Below are positions 20,466-32,129 of a stretch of 64,000 nt of DNA, piece by piece. Position numbers and translations under genes: made by a program. The notes below the pieces were generated by a model. That model saw only the letters and a program-made list of their open reading frames with translations. It was not told where the DNA came from and did no database searches. How positions within the stretch are numbered: position 1 is the stretch's first letter; every line of letters starts with the position of its first letter. Source of the stretch: Phylloscopus collybita (Eukaryota; Chordata; Aves; Passeriformes; Phylloscopidae); NCBI GenBank assembly GCA_027886175.1, contig JAJNNQ010000075.1, forward strand, positions 1,963,001 to 2,027,000, written 5' to 3'.

Positions 20466-20646
20466 GTGAGTGTTTATGGACCTTCCAAGCGTTGCTGGTG
20501 CTTCAGAGGACTGGAAATTGGTGACACCTGAGGGTTTTAGGTGGGCAGGAGGAGCCTCTGTTTTATTTAGGGTTGGAGTCATCATTGTCAGGGCAAGGGC
20601 TGCTTGTACTGGAAAGGACTTGAGTGTCCAGGTTTGATTCCAGTGA

Positions 20647-20662
20647 GGATGGATGGATGGAT
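20647..20662. repeat. (GGAT)4 microsatellite
   Basis: Four perfect GGAT units just upstream of the long sense CR1 copy. Confidence 0.85.
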
Positions 20663-20714
20663 AGGTGAATGACTGAATCTTTTCACCCAGGACATGATTG
20701 GTCATGTGTTTTGA

Positions 20715-21412
20715 CCTCTGGTGTCTGGGCTGGGGGATGAACAGATTGAAGAAAGCCCTGGGAAGAAGGACTTGGACATGCTAGTGGATGAGAGGCTGGA
20801 CATGGCCCAGCCATGTGCACTTGGAGCCCAGAAATCCAAGCGTGCCCTGGGCTGCACCAAAGCAGGGTGGGCAGCAGCTGAGGGGGCTTTTCTGAGACCC
20901 CACCTGCAGAGCTGCCTCCAGCTCTGGGTTCCCCAGCACAAGAAGGACCTGGGGCTGTTAGAGTGAGTCCAGAGGAGGCACCAAGGTGATCAGAGGGCTG
21001 GAGCCCCTCTGCTCTGGAGCAAGTCTGGGAGAGCTTGGATGTTCAGTCTGGAGAAGAGAAGGCTCCAGGGAGGGTATAAAGCCTCTTCCAGTGCCTAAAG
21101 GGGCTTCAAGAGAGCTGGAGGGGAACTTTGGTCAAGGGCCTGGAGTGATACAGCGGAGGGGAATGGCTTCCCACTGACAGAGATTTAGATTCAATATTAG
21201 AAAGAAATTCCTTATTGTGAAGGTGGGAAGGCCCTAGCATGAGTTTGCCAGCGGAGCTGTGGCTGTCCCGTCCCTTGAAGTGTCCAAGGCCAGTTTGGAT
21301 GGGACATAGAACAACCTGGAATAGTGGAAGGTGTCACTGCCTGTTCAAAGGGAGTTGGAACTGGATGATCTTTAATGTCCCTTCCTGCCCAAACCATTCC
21401 ATGATTCCTGAC
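20715..21412 (+). mobile_element. Long CR1 copy with ORF2 C-terminal remnant, sense
   Basis: The most complete 3' half in the window. From about 20,721 a frame encodes the C-terminal part of CR1 ORF2, recognisable by [18 protein letters not shown], then LGCTKAG, then [19 protein letters not shown]. Frameshifts follow. The later blocks are 'GAGAAGGCTCCAGGGAGG', 'AGAGAGCTGGAGGGGAAC', 'GTGTCCAAGGCCAGTTTGG' and a terminal 'CCAAACCATTCCATGATTCC'. The 5' end and the catalytic reverse-transcriptase core are missing. Confidence 0.92.
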
Positions 21413-22429
21413 CATTAGAATGTGTGTGCTTTCCTATGACATGATCCACTCAGTCTAAATTTAATCCAGCTATTTAAGCATGCACCTAACTCACAACTGG
21501 AGTGTCAGAGGGTACCTCCACAGTGGTGTTTGCAGGGGAAATGCTGCAGAACTTCTTCCTCAGCAACATCACCACCAAAATACAAAGTGCATTTGTATTT
21601 TGCAGAACACTTTTTGCCACGTGCAAATCCAAAGTGTGGCCCCAAACTGGCGTTGGTGTTTTTGGCAGTGGCATTGGGCACTGCAAGGCTGGGGGAAAGC
21701 TCTGCCCTTCACTTGATGCAGAGTGCACAGAAAGCTTCATGAAATATTGGTGCTCTTTTCCTACTGCAAAAGAGCCAGTAGTGTCTGTGTTTTGCTGTCA
21801 GAAAGGCTATTTGTGGTTTTTAATAATACACTCTATTTCACAAAGAATATGGTCAAGATAAGAATCCTACTCCCTATTTTGTTTTTCTGCTTGCCTTGCA
21901 AATGGTGGCATGTGAGATTAAAATAATGCAAGAGTTAAATTAATCTGATTTAACACTTGCAGGGAGGTTTCTATTTAAAACTCTTTTTCTTCAAAGTGTC
22001 ACTAGTCAGGAAATTCAGTAGGCAGGTGCCATCTCTTTGTTGCAGTGCATGGGCACATCTCTGCAGTCTTTCTGATGATGGAAAAAATAGCATTTAACTT
22101 AAATATAAAAGGGACAGGATGGATTACCTTTTTTTATGTCCATTTTGTGTGTCTATTAGAAAAGCAAAGATTGCACTGATGATCAGTTGCTTTTTAAATA
22201 TATCCTGAAGATGGTACAAAAATAAGAAGAAATGGTATATCTGCAGATGTTCTTGAATTTTTTTTTTCTGGGATGCAGAGCTGTGGGGAAAAGCTCTCCC
22301 AAGGGGCTGTTTAGGTGTGTTGGCAGTTCATCTGCTGGGATGCTACAAGAAAAATCTGGAAAATATTTTCCAACTTCTCCTTGAATGAAGCCAAACTTGG
22401 CTGCAATACCTATACTTACTGGGTTGGTT

Positions 22430-22461
<32 letters not shown>

Positions 22462-23204
22462 TGGGGTAAATTCCTTTTTTGGAAGTAAATACTGATGTTG
22501 GATTAGGTGATGGTTTCTTCACTCTCTCTATCATCTCTTCCTTAAATAAAAGCAGAAAATAACTGCAAAATGTTTGATGTTCTTCATTTGGGTAGTGTTT
22601 GTTTTGTTTTTGCTCTGCTGTCCCCACTGCTGCAAAGCCAGGAATTGCAAAAATAAAAATTTTTGAGGTTATTGAGGATTTTATTACTCCTCCTTCTCCT
22701 CTCTGCATACATTTGTTTTCATTCTAGTCTTGAATAACTTGGCCATGTATTTTTTTTCCCCTTGTAGGACTCCTCCATCATCTGGTGCATGGAGTAAAGG
22801 AATGCAGGAGACAGCCGTGCTGTAGGATTTTATTCCAGAGCTGTTGCCATAGTTCTTATTTCTGTACAATAAAACATTTCTTCTTCCACGAGACACTTTG
22901 ATCATGCTCATTGCTGAAACCTGTTGCTTTTTTTCCCATTTATAATGAATCTTCTTGTGATGCTTCTGCATGGAGGAGGGAGGTGCCTCCTTTATTTTTC
23001 TACATGTGGAAAACCAGGCAGATTTGGAGGTGTTACGAACCAGATTTTTTGATTAACCCATTTCTTGGCTGTGTGAGATGCCAGAGGCTCAAATATGGTA
23101 CAAGGGAACTCCCAAACTTGCTATTAATGGCTGCTTTGTAAAAAATCCCATACACAGCCAGGAATGCTGTTTATCTTTCTTCCCCTACTTTGAAATTCCC
23201 TTAT
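21413..23204. other. Presumed intronic DNA
   Basis: The longest frame is 119 codons (21,502-21,861, plus), with no recognisable family. A T/G-run lies at 22,421-22,468. A pyrimidine tract ending in TAG at 22,766/22,767 is followed about 100 bases later by AATAAA (22,868-22,873). This is a weak resemblance to a terminal exon, not called. Confidence 0.35.
22421..22468. repeat. T-rich/G-run low-complexity tract
   Basis: Interrupted T-runs followed by eight consecutive Gs. Confidence 0.85.
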
Positions 23205-23352
23205 TTTTGTGACAGGACAAGGGGAAATGGCTTTAAGATGAAGGAGCTGAGCAACCTGGTCTAGTGGAAAATGTCCCTGCCCATGGCAGGGGTTTAGAAT
23301 GAAATGATTTTTAAGGTCCTTTCCAACCCAAACCATTCTGTGATTCTATGAT
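23205..23352 (+). mobile_element. CR1 3' end with internal deletion, sense
   Basis: 'GTGACAGGACAAGGGGAAAT' and 'GGCTTTAAGATGAAGGAG' are joined directly to 'GAGCAACCTGGTCTAGTGGA'. The normal roughly 150 bases in between are missing. The copy ends in a textbook tail, 'AACCATTCTGTGATTCTATG'. Confidence 0.9.
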
Positions 23353-23541
23353 TTACTGACATGTGACATCTCATGACCGTGACCACAGTCCTCATGCAAT
23401 GGTGCTGCCTGCCCAGCTCCTGTGCCCCAGTTTTGGGGTGTCTTAGAGGAACAAAATCCTCTTGGGCTGTTTAGGGAAGATTTGGATGATGTCTCACTGG
23501 GTCTGCAAGTTGTGGAATAGTCACTTGAATTTTAGATTAAT

Positions 23542-23690
23542 TGAATCATCAAATGGTTTGGGTTGGAAGAGACCGTCAGGATCATCTCATTCCAACCCCC
23601 TGACATGGGCAGGGACACCTTCCACCAGGCCAGGCTGCTCAGAGCTCCATCCAGCCTGGCCATGGACTCTCCAGGGATGGGAAGTGTTCA
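23542..23690 (-). mobile_element. CR1 3'-end fragment, antisense
   Basis: 'TCAAATGGTTTGGGTTGGAA', 'CATGGGCAGGGACACCTTCC' and 'CTCCAGGGATGGGAAG'. It lies about 190 bases from the preceding sense copy, so the two are tail to tail. Confidence 0.9.
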
Positions 23691-25162
23691 GGATCAGAGG
23701 GGGCAGTGGTTGCAACTCGCTGCAGGTAATTGCAATTAGGTTTGAGCTGAATTATTAGCAAATGCTTTGCAGCATCCTGTGTCCCAGCATAGAGATGTTT
23801 AGCATGCTTCAAGTTCTTCTAATTTTGGAGATAAAAATGCTGCTGTGCATCTGGAGATGGGGGAGGTTGTTGAGGCTGCAGGAGCAGTGCTGGGTAGCAC
23901 CTTGTTTCATCTAACCTTGTATGTGACAGAAATTCTTGTCGGAAGCTGCAGGGCTTCAGATTGTCCTCCCTGCAAACTGAATTGAGAGCAGAGCCTTAAT
24001 ACAGCTTTTCACTATATTTGTTCCCCACAAAAACAATTGATTTATGATCCCGTGTGACACTGTCTGCTTTCTAGACTCTCATGAGAATCTCTAATAATTT
24101 CTAAAATACCTGATTTGTACAAGTTTAGATGTAGTGTTAGATAGCTTCAGATGTGATTTACCTTCCCCAAATGTATTGATGTCTTCCATTGTGTTCCTGG
24201 TAATCTCCATGCTATTCCCTTACCCAAGTGCCTGTCACTGCTGGGGTGACCCTAATGTCAGTTCTATCAAATATTCTGCTACAAGTTGTGGATGCTCAGT
24301 GAAAAAGTAAGAAAAATTAGGCCTACAAATAGATGTATATTATTAAATTAACTAATTTCTATAATATTGTGCGTAAGACCATATATATAAAATTCAAATA
24401 TGTATTATAATACTGGATTTGGTTTTGATTGCTTTTGTGTTCTGGGTTTTTTTAGCCTTTGTTTTAAAGTATTGAAAATTTTAGTCTTTTCTCTGCCACA
24501 GTTGCTGTGGGATTGATGTGGGCAGGATGAGGCCATAGTGGATACTCATAGCTGTGATCAGGGAAATTTGTCCAACCTCCTGATGCTCCCCATGCTCTTA
24601 CAGACCATCCCATGCAGCTTTTAAAGCTATCCAGAGCTGCAGCGATGGTGAAAATCCAAGTAATTTTACTAAATCCACTTTTCCTAATGATAAATGTGGT
24701 AAAACTCTAAAATAATTAAAATAGTGGTGCTTAAATTGTGTTGAGGCTGCTGCTTGTTAGAGGTTTGATTTTATAGTGTCAAGGACCTTCTGCTTCCATT
24801 AACAGCAAGTGCTCAAAGATGGTAGTAGGTGGCAGAATGTGGGTGTGGAAGCCCGAGAATGCTGTCCAAAGATTTTTGACACTTCTGTTTTAGAGAACAA
24901 TTGTGTGCTTTCCAAAGCCCTCCTAAGTTTTGATCATGCATTATGGGGAGGTTTCATAGCTATTTCATGCTGTTTTTCTAAAAATGTAATGGATTCTGTC
25001 CTAGCCAAGCACCCAAATAGGCCCCTTGGAGAGATGTGGTGAAAACAGGATTGCATTTTTTTTGTGTAAAACAGGACACCTTTGAATTTGAAAAAGCAAA
25101 CTGAGGGTCTCACTACAGATGTTTTCCTGTTGATCATCTTCAGAGCTGAAGCAGGTGGGTTT
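23691..25162. other. AT-rich presumed intronic DNA
   Basis: No gene or repeat family. Several TATATA-rich patches lie around 24,340-24,410. Confidence 0.35.
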
Positions 25163-25318
25163 CATAGGATCCCAGAATGATTTAGGTTGTAAGGGACCTA
25201 CTTCCAATCCCCTGCCATGGCCAGGGACACCTTCCACTATCTCAGGTTGCTCCACGCCCCATCCAGCCTCACCTTGAACACTTCTAGGGATGGGACATCC
25301 ACAACTTCTCTGGTTTTG
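25163..25318 (-). mobile_element. CR1 3'-end fragment, antisense
   Basis: 'TCATAGGATCCCAGAATGAT', 'TGCCATGGCCAGGGACACC' and 'CACTTCTAGGGATGGGACAT'. About ten bases after 'AAGGGACC' are missing relative to most copies here. Confidence 0.88.
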
Positions 25319-26064
25319 TCTCCTTTGTCCCAAACATAGGGTAATCGTGTGATGAATTCTAGTGGGTTGGGGTTTTTTTTAACCTCTTATGGGAATACTG
25401 GCAAATTAATTGTCAAGATCCTCTTCCCTGTGCATGGAAACTACGGTCTGCTTTTTTTGTTTTCTTTTTAATTTCTATTTCTTGCACATTGTTCAGGTGT
25501 ACCTTTCTTTCCTTTCATATATAGAGATGTCCCACAGGCTTCAGGTCTTCAGGCTTGCTCTTCTCTCTTTGGCTAGTTCTTTTCCTACTGCACTGTGCTT
25601 GCCATCCTTTTAAAATTGATTAGAATTTGAGTATAATCTCAGAAACAGAGTTTTGCATCATAGTCCTGTTTGAGAGGCATTTGAGTACAGAATTGATGAT
25701 AAAGAATGTGTGCAGAAAATAGTCTGGAGGTGCTGCTATCCCCAGGGGCACTCAGTGCCTCTCTGCCTGTATGTCCTGAATTTGACCATCTCTTCCTTTC
25801 CTTCCTGGGGAGACTAAAAAGAGATTTTTAATTTTCTTCAGTGGCTGCTTTGTGGGCTTTAGATGCTGCTGGCTCCTTCAGCCCTGTTGGGGTTTGAGAT
25901 CCTCCTGCTGGGACGGTTTGGCTTTTGCTACTTTTCTCCACCAGCAGAAAGGAAATTGCTTTTTAAAATTTGTGGTTCTTCCTGGGTTGGGCCAATCCAA
26001 TTCCTTGGAAGCAAGTGGTGGCCTGCAGGGTACAGAGATGAGTAGTTCCCACTGGTCATTTACA
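25319..26064. other. Unique presumed intronic DNA
   Basis: Nothing recognised. Short overlapping frames of 60-100 codons on both strands have no family resemblance. Confidence 0.35.
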
Positions 26065-26195
26065 TGCAGATCACAGAAGGGTTTGGGTTGGAAGGGACCT
26101 TCAAGATCATCTTGTTCCAATCACCCTGCTGTGGACAGGGACACCTTCCTCTAGTCCAAGCTCCATCCAATCTGGCCTGGAACAGTTCCAGGCAG
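26065..26195 (-). mobile_element. CR1 3'-end fragment, antisense
   Basis: 'CAGATCACAGAAGGGTTTGG', 'TTGGAAGGGACCTTCAAG', 'GGACAGGGACACCTTCC' and 'GGCCTGGAACAGTTCCAGG'. Truncated after about 130 bases. Confidence 0.88.
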
Positions 26196-26499
26196 ATGAG
26201 TCCCTTGTCTGCTTTCCTCTACAACAACTTTGGTGGAGGGAGACTTACAGACTTGATGCCTTCCTTGCTCCTCTCCCACACCCCAGAGAGGCAGTTGATT
26301 GTCATGAGTGGATGTCATCTGAATGGACATCATCTAAAAGCCTACCAGCATCATGATAAATCCCTTGTTGGCTGGAGAAATGTCTTCTGGTGGTTCTCCA
26401 CCCTCTCTTTCTGTTAACTCACCATCCTGGGCAGACTGAGCCTGGTTATTTTGCTTGGCTGGCTGCAAACCACTTTGCAAAGTTGTTCTCCTGAGCAGA

Positions 26500-27660
26500 C
26501 CGGGGTGACCTTCCACTCGCTGATTTGGTAGCCGGGCTCTGATGCCGACTCCCTGCGTGGCATCTCATAAATAGCTCCAGTTTTCCGTTTCATTTCCCAG
26601 ACCCATTTACACCTTGCCAGAAATAATTACAACCTCTGAGCCTGGGGTTTGCTGGGCAAGGGGGAGGAGGACAAGGAGAAAAACCTGCAATGCATGTTTT
26701 TTCATGCGCTGTCATCAATATGGTGCTGCCAGCGGGATTGGGATCTCCCTTCTGGGGCATGAATCAGGCTGTGCTCGCGTCCGCCTGGCATCGCTTCTGT
26801 TCTGTGCTTGAGAATTCTTTCCCTTCCTCTGTTCAGCATCATCTTAAATTCATATCCCAGGCGGTGCCTCCCTCACCTGCTTTATTACCTCTTAATGTGT
26901 TTTCCCAAGAATGTCTCGCACGCAGATAAACCTCTCCGGGCTTCCCTTGTAAAACCAGCTCTTTCTGCGCTCTTCCTCCTCCAGCGCCTGTGCATTTTCC
27001 TCCATCCATGCAGAGCTACTTTTCTCCTTCCTGCCATGTTTTTTTTTGGGCACCTTGGAGCCTGCGCATCCTCCTGGAGAGGCGGGTGGATGCCATCAGT
27101 GCTGGTTTTGCATCCGAGCCGGCGCTCGCTGTGGTCATGTGTGGAGCCGGTGGGGAAGGCAGGAATATTTTTAGCCTGCACTTCTGTGAGCTGCTCAGGG
27201 GGCCGCCCACAGCAGAGTATTAAAATAATAGCGGGGACATTGGGTAAGCTCTGAAGCAAAATGTTGATATGCAAATTGCCATCTTAAGAGCAAACCTCAA
27301 GGCGATTTTTGGCAATGCATGCAAGGCTCCGGAGCGGTGTGTTTTGAATAAAGATTACAGCAAAGGGATTTCGCCTGGAGGCCACGCTCGTCTCATTTAT
27401 TCTGAAGCTTAGCAGAACTGGTAATTCAGTGTTGGAAGCCAACAGGGTGAAACGTATGCACCTTTAAAAAGGTATTAGATTAGCATTGGCGAAACAAAAT
27501 GTCATGTCACCTCTGTAACTGAAATTTCCAGGCTTACAGAAGCAATAAATTCGGTTGGATTTCATTTGCGAGTAGTTCCTGGGCGCTCTCCAAGGAGGAG
27601 GTGGCTCTTATGGCAGCGGAGTTGGTTTGGGAGGTTTCGAGGCATTACCTGGTAAAAAAA
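26500..27660. other. Candidate conserved noncoding element cluster
   Basis: About 1.1 kb free of CR1, unusually rich in retained CpG and in recognisable short motifs. An octamer ATGCAAAT (27,269-27,276) is followed immediately by a YY1-type GCCATCTT (27,278-27,285). Farther on are 'AATAAAGATTACAGC', 'TTTAAAAAGGTATTAGATTA' and other AT-cored sites. The 148- and 129-codon opposite-strand frames (26,808-27,274) overlap each other and look like chance frames in GC-richer DNA. The element call rests on composition and motif density. Confidence 0.32.
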
Positions 27661-27858
27661 TGAGCTTGTGCCAGCTGATTTCACACTGCTTTGACTTTTC
27701 TCTTCAACTTGGTGATGGATAGCTTAGCTGTTGGAAACCTTGCAGTAAGAAATCAGATCACATATGAATTTTTTTGTTTGTTTGTTTTATTTTGTTTAGT
27801 TTGTTTTCTTGCTTATTGAGTTCATTTTGGAGCTACTGGGAAGGAAACAGCAGTAAAT

Positions 27859-28110
27859 TCATAGAATATTAGAACGGTTTGGCTTGGAAGGGATCTGAAA
27901 GATCATATTATTCTGACCCTCTACCGTGGGCAGGGACACCTTCCAGTAGACCAGGCTGCTCCAAGTCCTGTCCAGCCTGGCTTTGGGCACTTCCAAAGAT
28001 GGATCAGCCACATTGCCATTTATAATGTCATGTCAAGCTTCCCATCCACCAATATCCCCAAGTCCTTCCTCTCCTCGGGGCTTTTCTCAGTGGAGGATTT
28101 CAATTCTTTC
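27859..28110 (-). mobile_element. CR1 fragment with internal deletion, antisense
   Basis: 'TCATAGAATATTAGAACGG' through 'GGGCACTTCCAAAGATGG' represent the terminal 150 bases. After about 30 unrelated bases the match resumes far upstream in the element with 'CCATCCACCAATATCCCCAA' and 'GTCCTTCCTCTCCTCGGGG', so several hundred consensus bases have been deleted. Confidence 0.82.
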
Positions 28111-31100
28111 ATTTATTCCAGTTCTTGAGGAGCAAGAATGAAATTTAGGTGCTTTCATTATTCTTTGTTTCCTTCATAGCACAAAAGTTCATGTCACAAC
28201 AAATGGGTTGCTCTAGAATTGGGAAGTGGCAGTAAAAAAAACAACTTGTGAGTTTTGGGGTTTGTTTAGAATTGTTTAATTCTTGAGGATTGTTACAAAT
28301 CCATCCCTTTTAGAGGCTGGAGAGGGATGATTTTGAGTGGACATAAAAGTAGTTGGTAGTGAATTTTTCTCTCTTTGAATGAAGCATGGAAGAACCAGGT
28401 GGCTGAGACTCTGTGGGAACACATTCTGACTTTGATACAAGTTTGTGTTGATCAGATCTTAGTTCACTTGTATCCTTCAATTACGCGTTCCAACACCACG
28501 AGACTTCTAAATATCAGATTTTGAGAATGTTCTCTGCCAAAACTTCATGCTTTAAGTGCAGATCCTGTTGGCAGGCATCTCAGGAGCTGTTGATTTCCCT
28601 CTTTTGTAACCTCAGCCTCTCTTGCTGAGTTTTCTTTATCCTTAAAATCTGAACATCATTTGATAGAATAGCAAAGCTCATGGGTGTGTAGCCTTGTGAA
28701 GATCACTGTGTCCTGCTTGCATCCCAACAGAGCCAAGTGAGTACAAGAAAAATGTCTTTCAAGTTTGGTTCAGGCACATCTTGAATCTTCTTTGTGTCTG
28801 TCCTTTGGTGCATTCTGCTTCTCCCTGGCCTTAAACACAAGATGCTGGTTTAGTCTTCTCGTGCTGCCTTGTGCCTTGCTGAGATATTGATTCTTCCCTC
28901 CAAGGTCATGAAACTGTGCTCCTGACTTTGAAATACTCCAAGTCTCCACCTCTCCATTCTACTTAGTTCCCGATGATTTCATTTGTAGGAATGTTCTTAA
29001 TTTTCTCTGAAGCTTTTTTTCTTTTTTGGTGGTGTATCTTCATGGAACATTACAGCTGACTGTCATGCCAGTGTTTTTGTCTTTCCAGATTGTGTTTCCT
29101 CAAATTTCCCATCAAATCTGTGTTCAACTCCTTCTGCGTTCAGTCCCCTATTTTAAGGTCTTTATTGCAGGAATTATCTCCGTAGTCTGTATTTGTACAA
29201 CATTTCATGTGATGCAGGTGTGATTCCAAAGTGGTGCCTTTAATAATACCTTCAAAATTGTTGTTTTGCTAGTTAACAATCTTGAGAATGCTGTCATTTT
29301 ATATGAATATTTCATATATACAGGCCAGAGACAAAAATTAAGACATATTATGACACTGTAGATGACTTAGAAATTAAATACAGATAATTAAAATACACAT
29401 GTATTTTTTCTGGCCCTACCTTAGTTCCTTTGGTAGTTAGGACATCAGCTGCTTTCTGTGGGGCAACTGAAATGCTGAACTCTGATCTCAGCAGATAAGA
29501 AATATTTTTGTAAAGCTGTGCATTTAGACTAATTCTGTCTGCCGTAGAATGTGCTGAGGATTTGTGATCCTCAGCAAGCATTTGACAGATCTTAACTAGT
29601 TCTGCTCTGTCTTGTCAATCAAAATTAAACGCCCACCTCACTCCTTCCTACTTTCTCTCTCTTCCAGCCTTTTTATTTAGGTTGGTCATTAAAATTGCTC
29701 ATAACCATAGAAACGAGGAAAACCCGCCCCTTACTTTCCAGAGCTTAGAGTGATATTCCTGTACTGACATCATGTGAGTTACATACACGATGGCTTAAAA
29801 AAAACCCCAAAAACCTGCAGGTGGGCAGAGTTGTCATTAATTCCTCCCTATAAAGGAGTTGTCCCAGTGGATGCCAACCAAAGATCACATCCCTCTTGCA
29901 TTCCTTTATGGAGATGCAGAGGGACACAAAGGAGAGGTCCTGCTGTGAAGAAACCACCAGGAAAAGATTGAATTGGAGAAGAAAACATCAATTCGGGGAA
30001 GGGAACTGGTGGGATGCTGAGATAAGGAGAAGATGGATGGGCAAGAAGTCTCATGTGCAATGTGGTGTAGTTTTGATCATTTCAGTACTGGTTTTCATCC
30101 TCCTAGGGCTGCCTTGGTTGCCATGGATGGACATAATGATGTTTCTGGGCAATTGGACCACCAGGTTTCTGCACTTTCAAGGGCCTGAATCCCCACTTGG
30201 CAGGATGGGGTGTGCCATGGCTTAGCTTGTTCTGAAAAATTGAAATGACTACTTTTTTTGCTTGTACAAGCAGTTTAAAAATGCTTGTCCCAAGGCTACA
30301 TGAGGGTGATAAAAAATCCTACCTTAGCAGCCATGAACATCCTGAGATTTCAGTGCTGGACTCTGTGTGCTGGACAAATAATTCTGTTTTCATTTAGAGC
30401 AGGACTACCTCAATTTGAGATAAATTTTGTCATTTTTTCTCCCCACCTTAAATTGCAATAAATTATGTGTAGGAAGGTCTCCAGGATGGAGATACAGATT
30501 GCTTCTGAATTACTTGGGTGTAAAAGTTTTACCACTCTTTTTATATGAAGGCTTGTCTTTTGGGAAGAGGAATTTTGACCTTTGGCCAGAGAAATAACAA
30601 GGAAGAGGTGTTGTGTGATGTGGCATGACAAGGCACTGCTGAGCAATATCTTAAAATTTAAAGGTCTTCCTTATTTACCTGTCTTCAAAAGCTGGTTCAG
30701 GGTACTGTACTTTAACACAAAGGCTCTTGATAATTATTTTTCCCCATGTTTTGGAGGTGTTGGCTTTTAAGGGTGTTGAAGTCAATTGTGTAATCAAAGA
30801 GGAGGAAAGGGTATTGGATGGTTTTTCTAAGGGTAGAAAAACTCAAGGCAGGAGCTTCTTCAGCATCCTTTGCTGCTCTCTTTGGCCCTGGTGTCATCCT
30901 ATGTGATTTGACTTTCTCCACCATCCCATCATAAGGAGGTATTAGAAGGCTTTTATGATTAGTCTGGAAGACTGTCTCCTGTGTGGTGACGCTCTTCCTG
31001 CTTAAAACAAGCCCAAAATATCAGCATTTTCATTAAAAACACTTTGTTTCAGGAATAATTGCTGTAGAAGGCTGTAATATTTATTTCCTTACTTTTCCCA

Positions 31101-31339
31101 GTGTATAAGTGCCTCTACCTGAGTTACCTAAGCCATTATTTTTCTTCCTTTATCTTTTATTTTTTATTAAAGCATAGTAAACTGCATTAAAAGTGTCTCA
31201 AATTTCTTCTGGAGCATTAGTTTCCAAATTTGGGCAAAGAACCCCCAAAACAGTTGTGAAAGTGTGTGTGGGAAATGAGTTTATGATGTCATTACAGTCT
31301 TCAGAGTTGTCTGAGTCTTTGGATCCTTATGGATGCTGT
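28111..31339. other. Presumed intronic DNA without recognised features
   Basis: About 3.2 kb without a recognisable CR1 copy, the longest CR1-free run apart from the unique blocks. Frames up to 109 codons (29,896-30,225) have no recognisable domain. Confidence 0.35.
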
Positions 31340-31500
31340 TCCTGGTAAGAGGAAATGGCCTCAAGTTGTGCCAGAGGAGGTTTGGATTGGGTATAAGAAA
31401 AATTTCCTCACTGAAAGCCTGGTCAAGCATTGGACAGAGTGCCCAGGGATGTGGTGGAATCACCATCCCTGAAAATGTTCAGAAGTCCAGTTCTGGGTCC
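31340..31500 (+). mobile_element. CR1 (CR1-Y-like) internal 3'-region fragment, sense
   Basis: 'GTAAGAGGAAATGGCCTCAA', 'GCCAGAGGAGGTTTGGATTG', 'AGAAAAATTTCCTCACTGAA' and 'CCATCCCTGAAAATGTTCAG'. It lacks the terminal tail. Confidence 0.87.
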
Positions 31501-32035
31501 ACTTGGTTGTCTCAGTTGTGTGGTTCTCTCTCAGCAATCCCTATATTTGCACGGGCTTTCTTTTTGTAGGAAACGTAATAAAAAGGTAGTAAAAACATGC
31601 TAACACCAGATCCTGTTTAACTTGCTAATACTGACTATAAAATATTACACCGCTGAACAGGGGGAAATTACAATAATGTGAAATCACAAATTGCAGAAAA
31701 TGAAAATTACTTGCTGCATTTTGCTAGGCATCCCTTAATGTTTGCACCCTGAAATGAACAGGAAGAAGTGTTCTTTTGTTTTCTTTTTTTTTGTGTGTGT
31801 GTTCCATTGTCAACAGATACTGTGTAGGCCAAAAGCAAAACTTGCCTAATATATGGATATGTTTAACAAATTCACAGGATGTGAAAACTCCCAGTTGAAT
31901 CTAAAGATACAGCTAAAACCTCAGTCTTGGGAATCCCTGAGCTTCAGACTGAGGGAAACAGAGTAGATAAAAACCTGTTTGTGCATTTCACATCTGAATT
32001 TCTCTTTTTTTTTTTTTTTTCTTTTATCCAAACAG
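31501..32035. other. Presumed intronic DNA ending in a pyrimidine tract
   Basis: Mostly AT-rich. The right end (32,002-32,035) is a long C/T-rich run ending in CAAACAG, which is an excellent splice-acceptor shape. Confidence 0.35.
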
Positions 32036-32129
32036 GAACAATACTGCTGAGCTGGGCCTTGGGTCCATTGGGTTATTGCTGCCAAGTTCCCAACAAGTGG
32101 CTCCACAACACAGCAGAACAAAATTGTGG
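32036..32129 (+). other. Candidate 94-nt internal exon (unproven)
   Basis: It is preceded by a 30-base pyrimidine tract ending in AACAG and followed by a consensus donor TGG|GTGAGG. Read in the only sensible phase (two bases complete the first codon, two are left over) it is open and gives a hydrophobic then polar peptide containing LSWALGPLGYCCQVPNKW. I do not recognise the protein. Splice sites on both sides plus an open phase make this the best internal-exon candidate here, but T-runs ending in AG are common in introns. Confidence 0.25.

Noticed and set aside
26690..26720. REST/NRSF-like half site (minus strand GCAGCACCATATTGATG)
   Set aside because: Only the first half (CAGCACCA) matches the consensus. 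The second half is absent.
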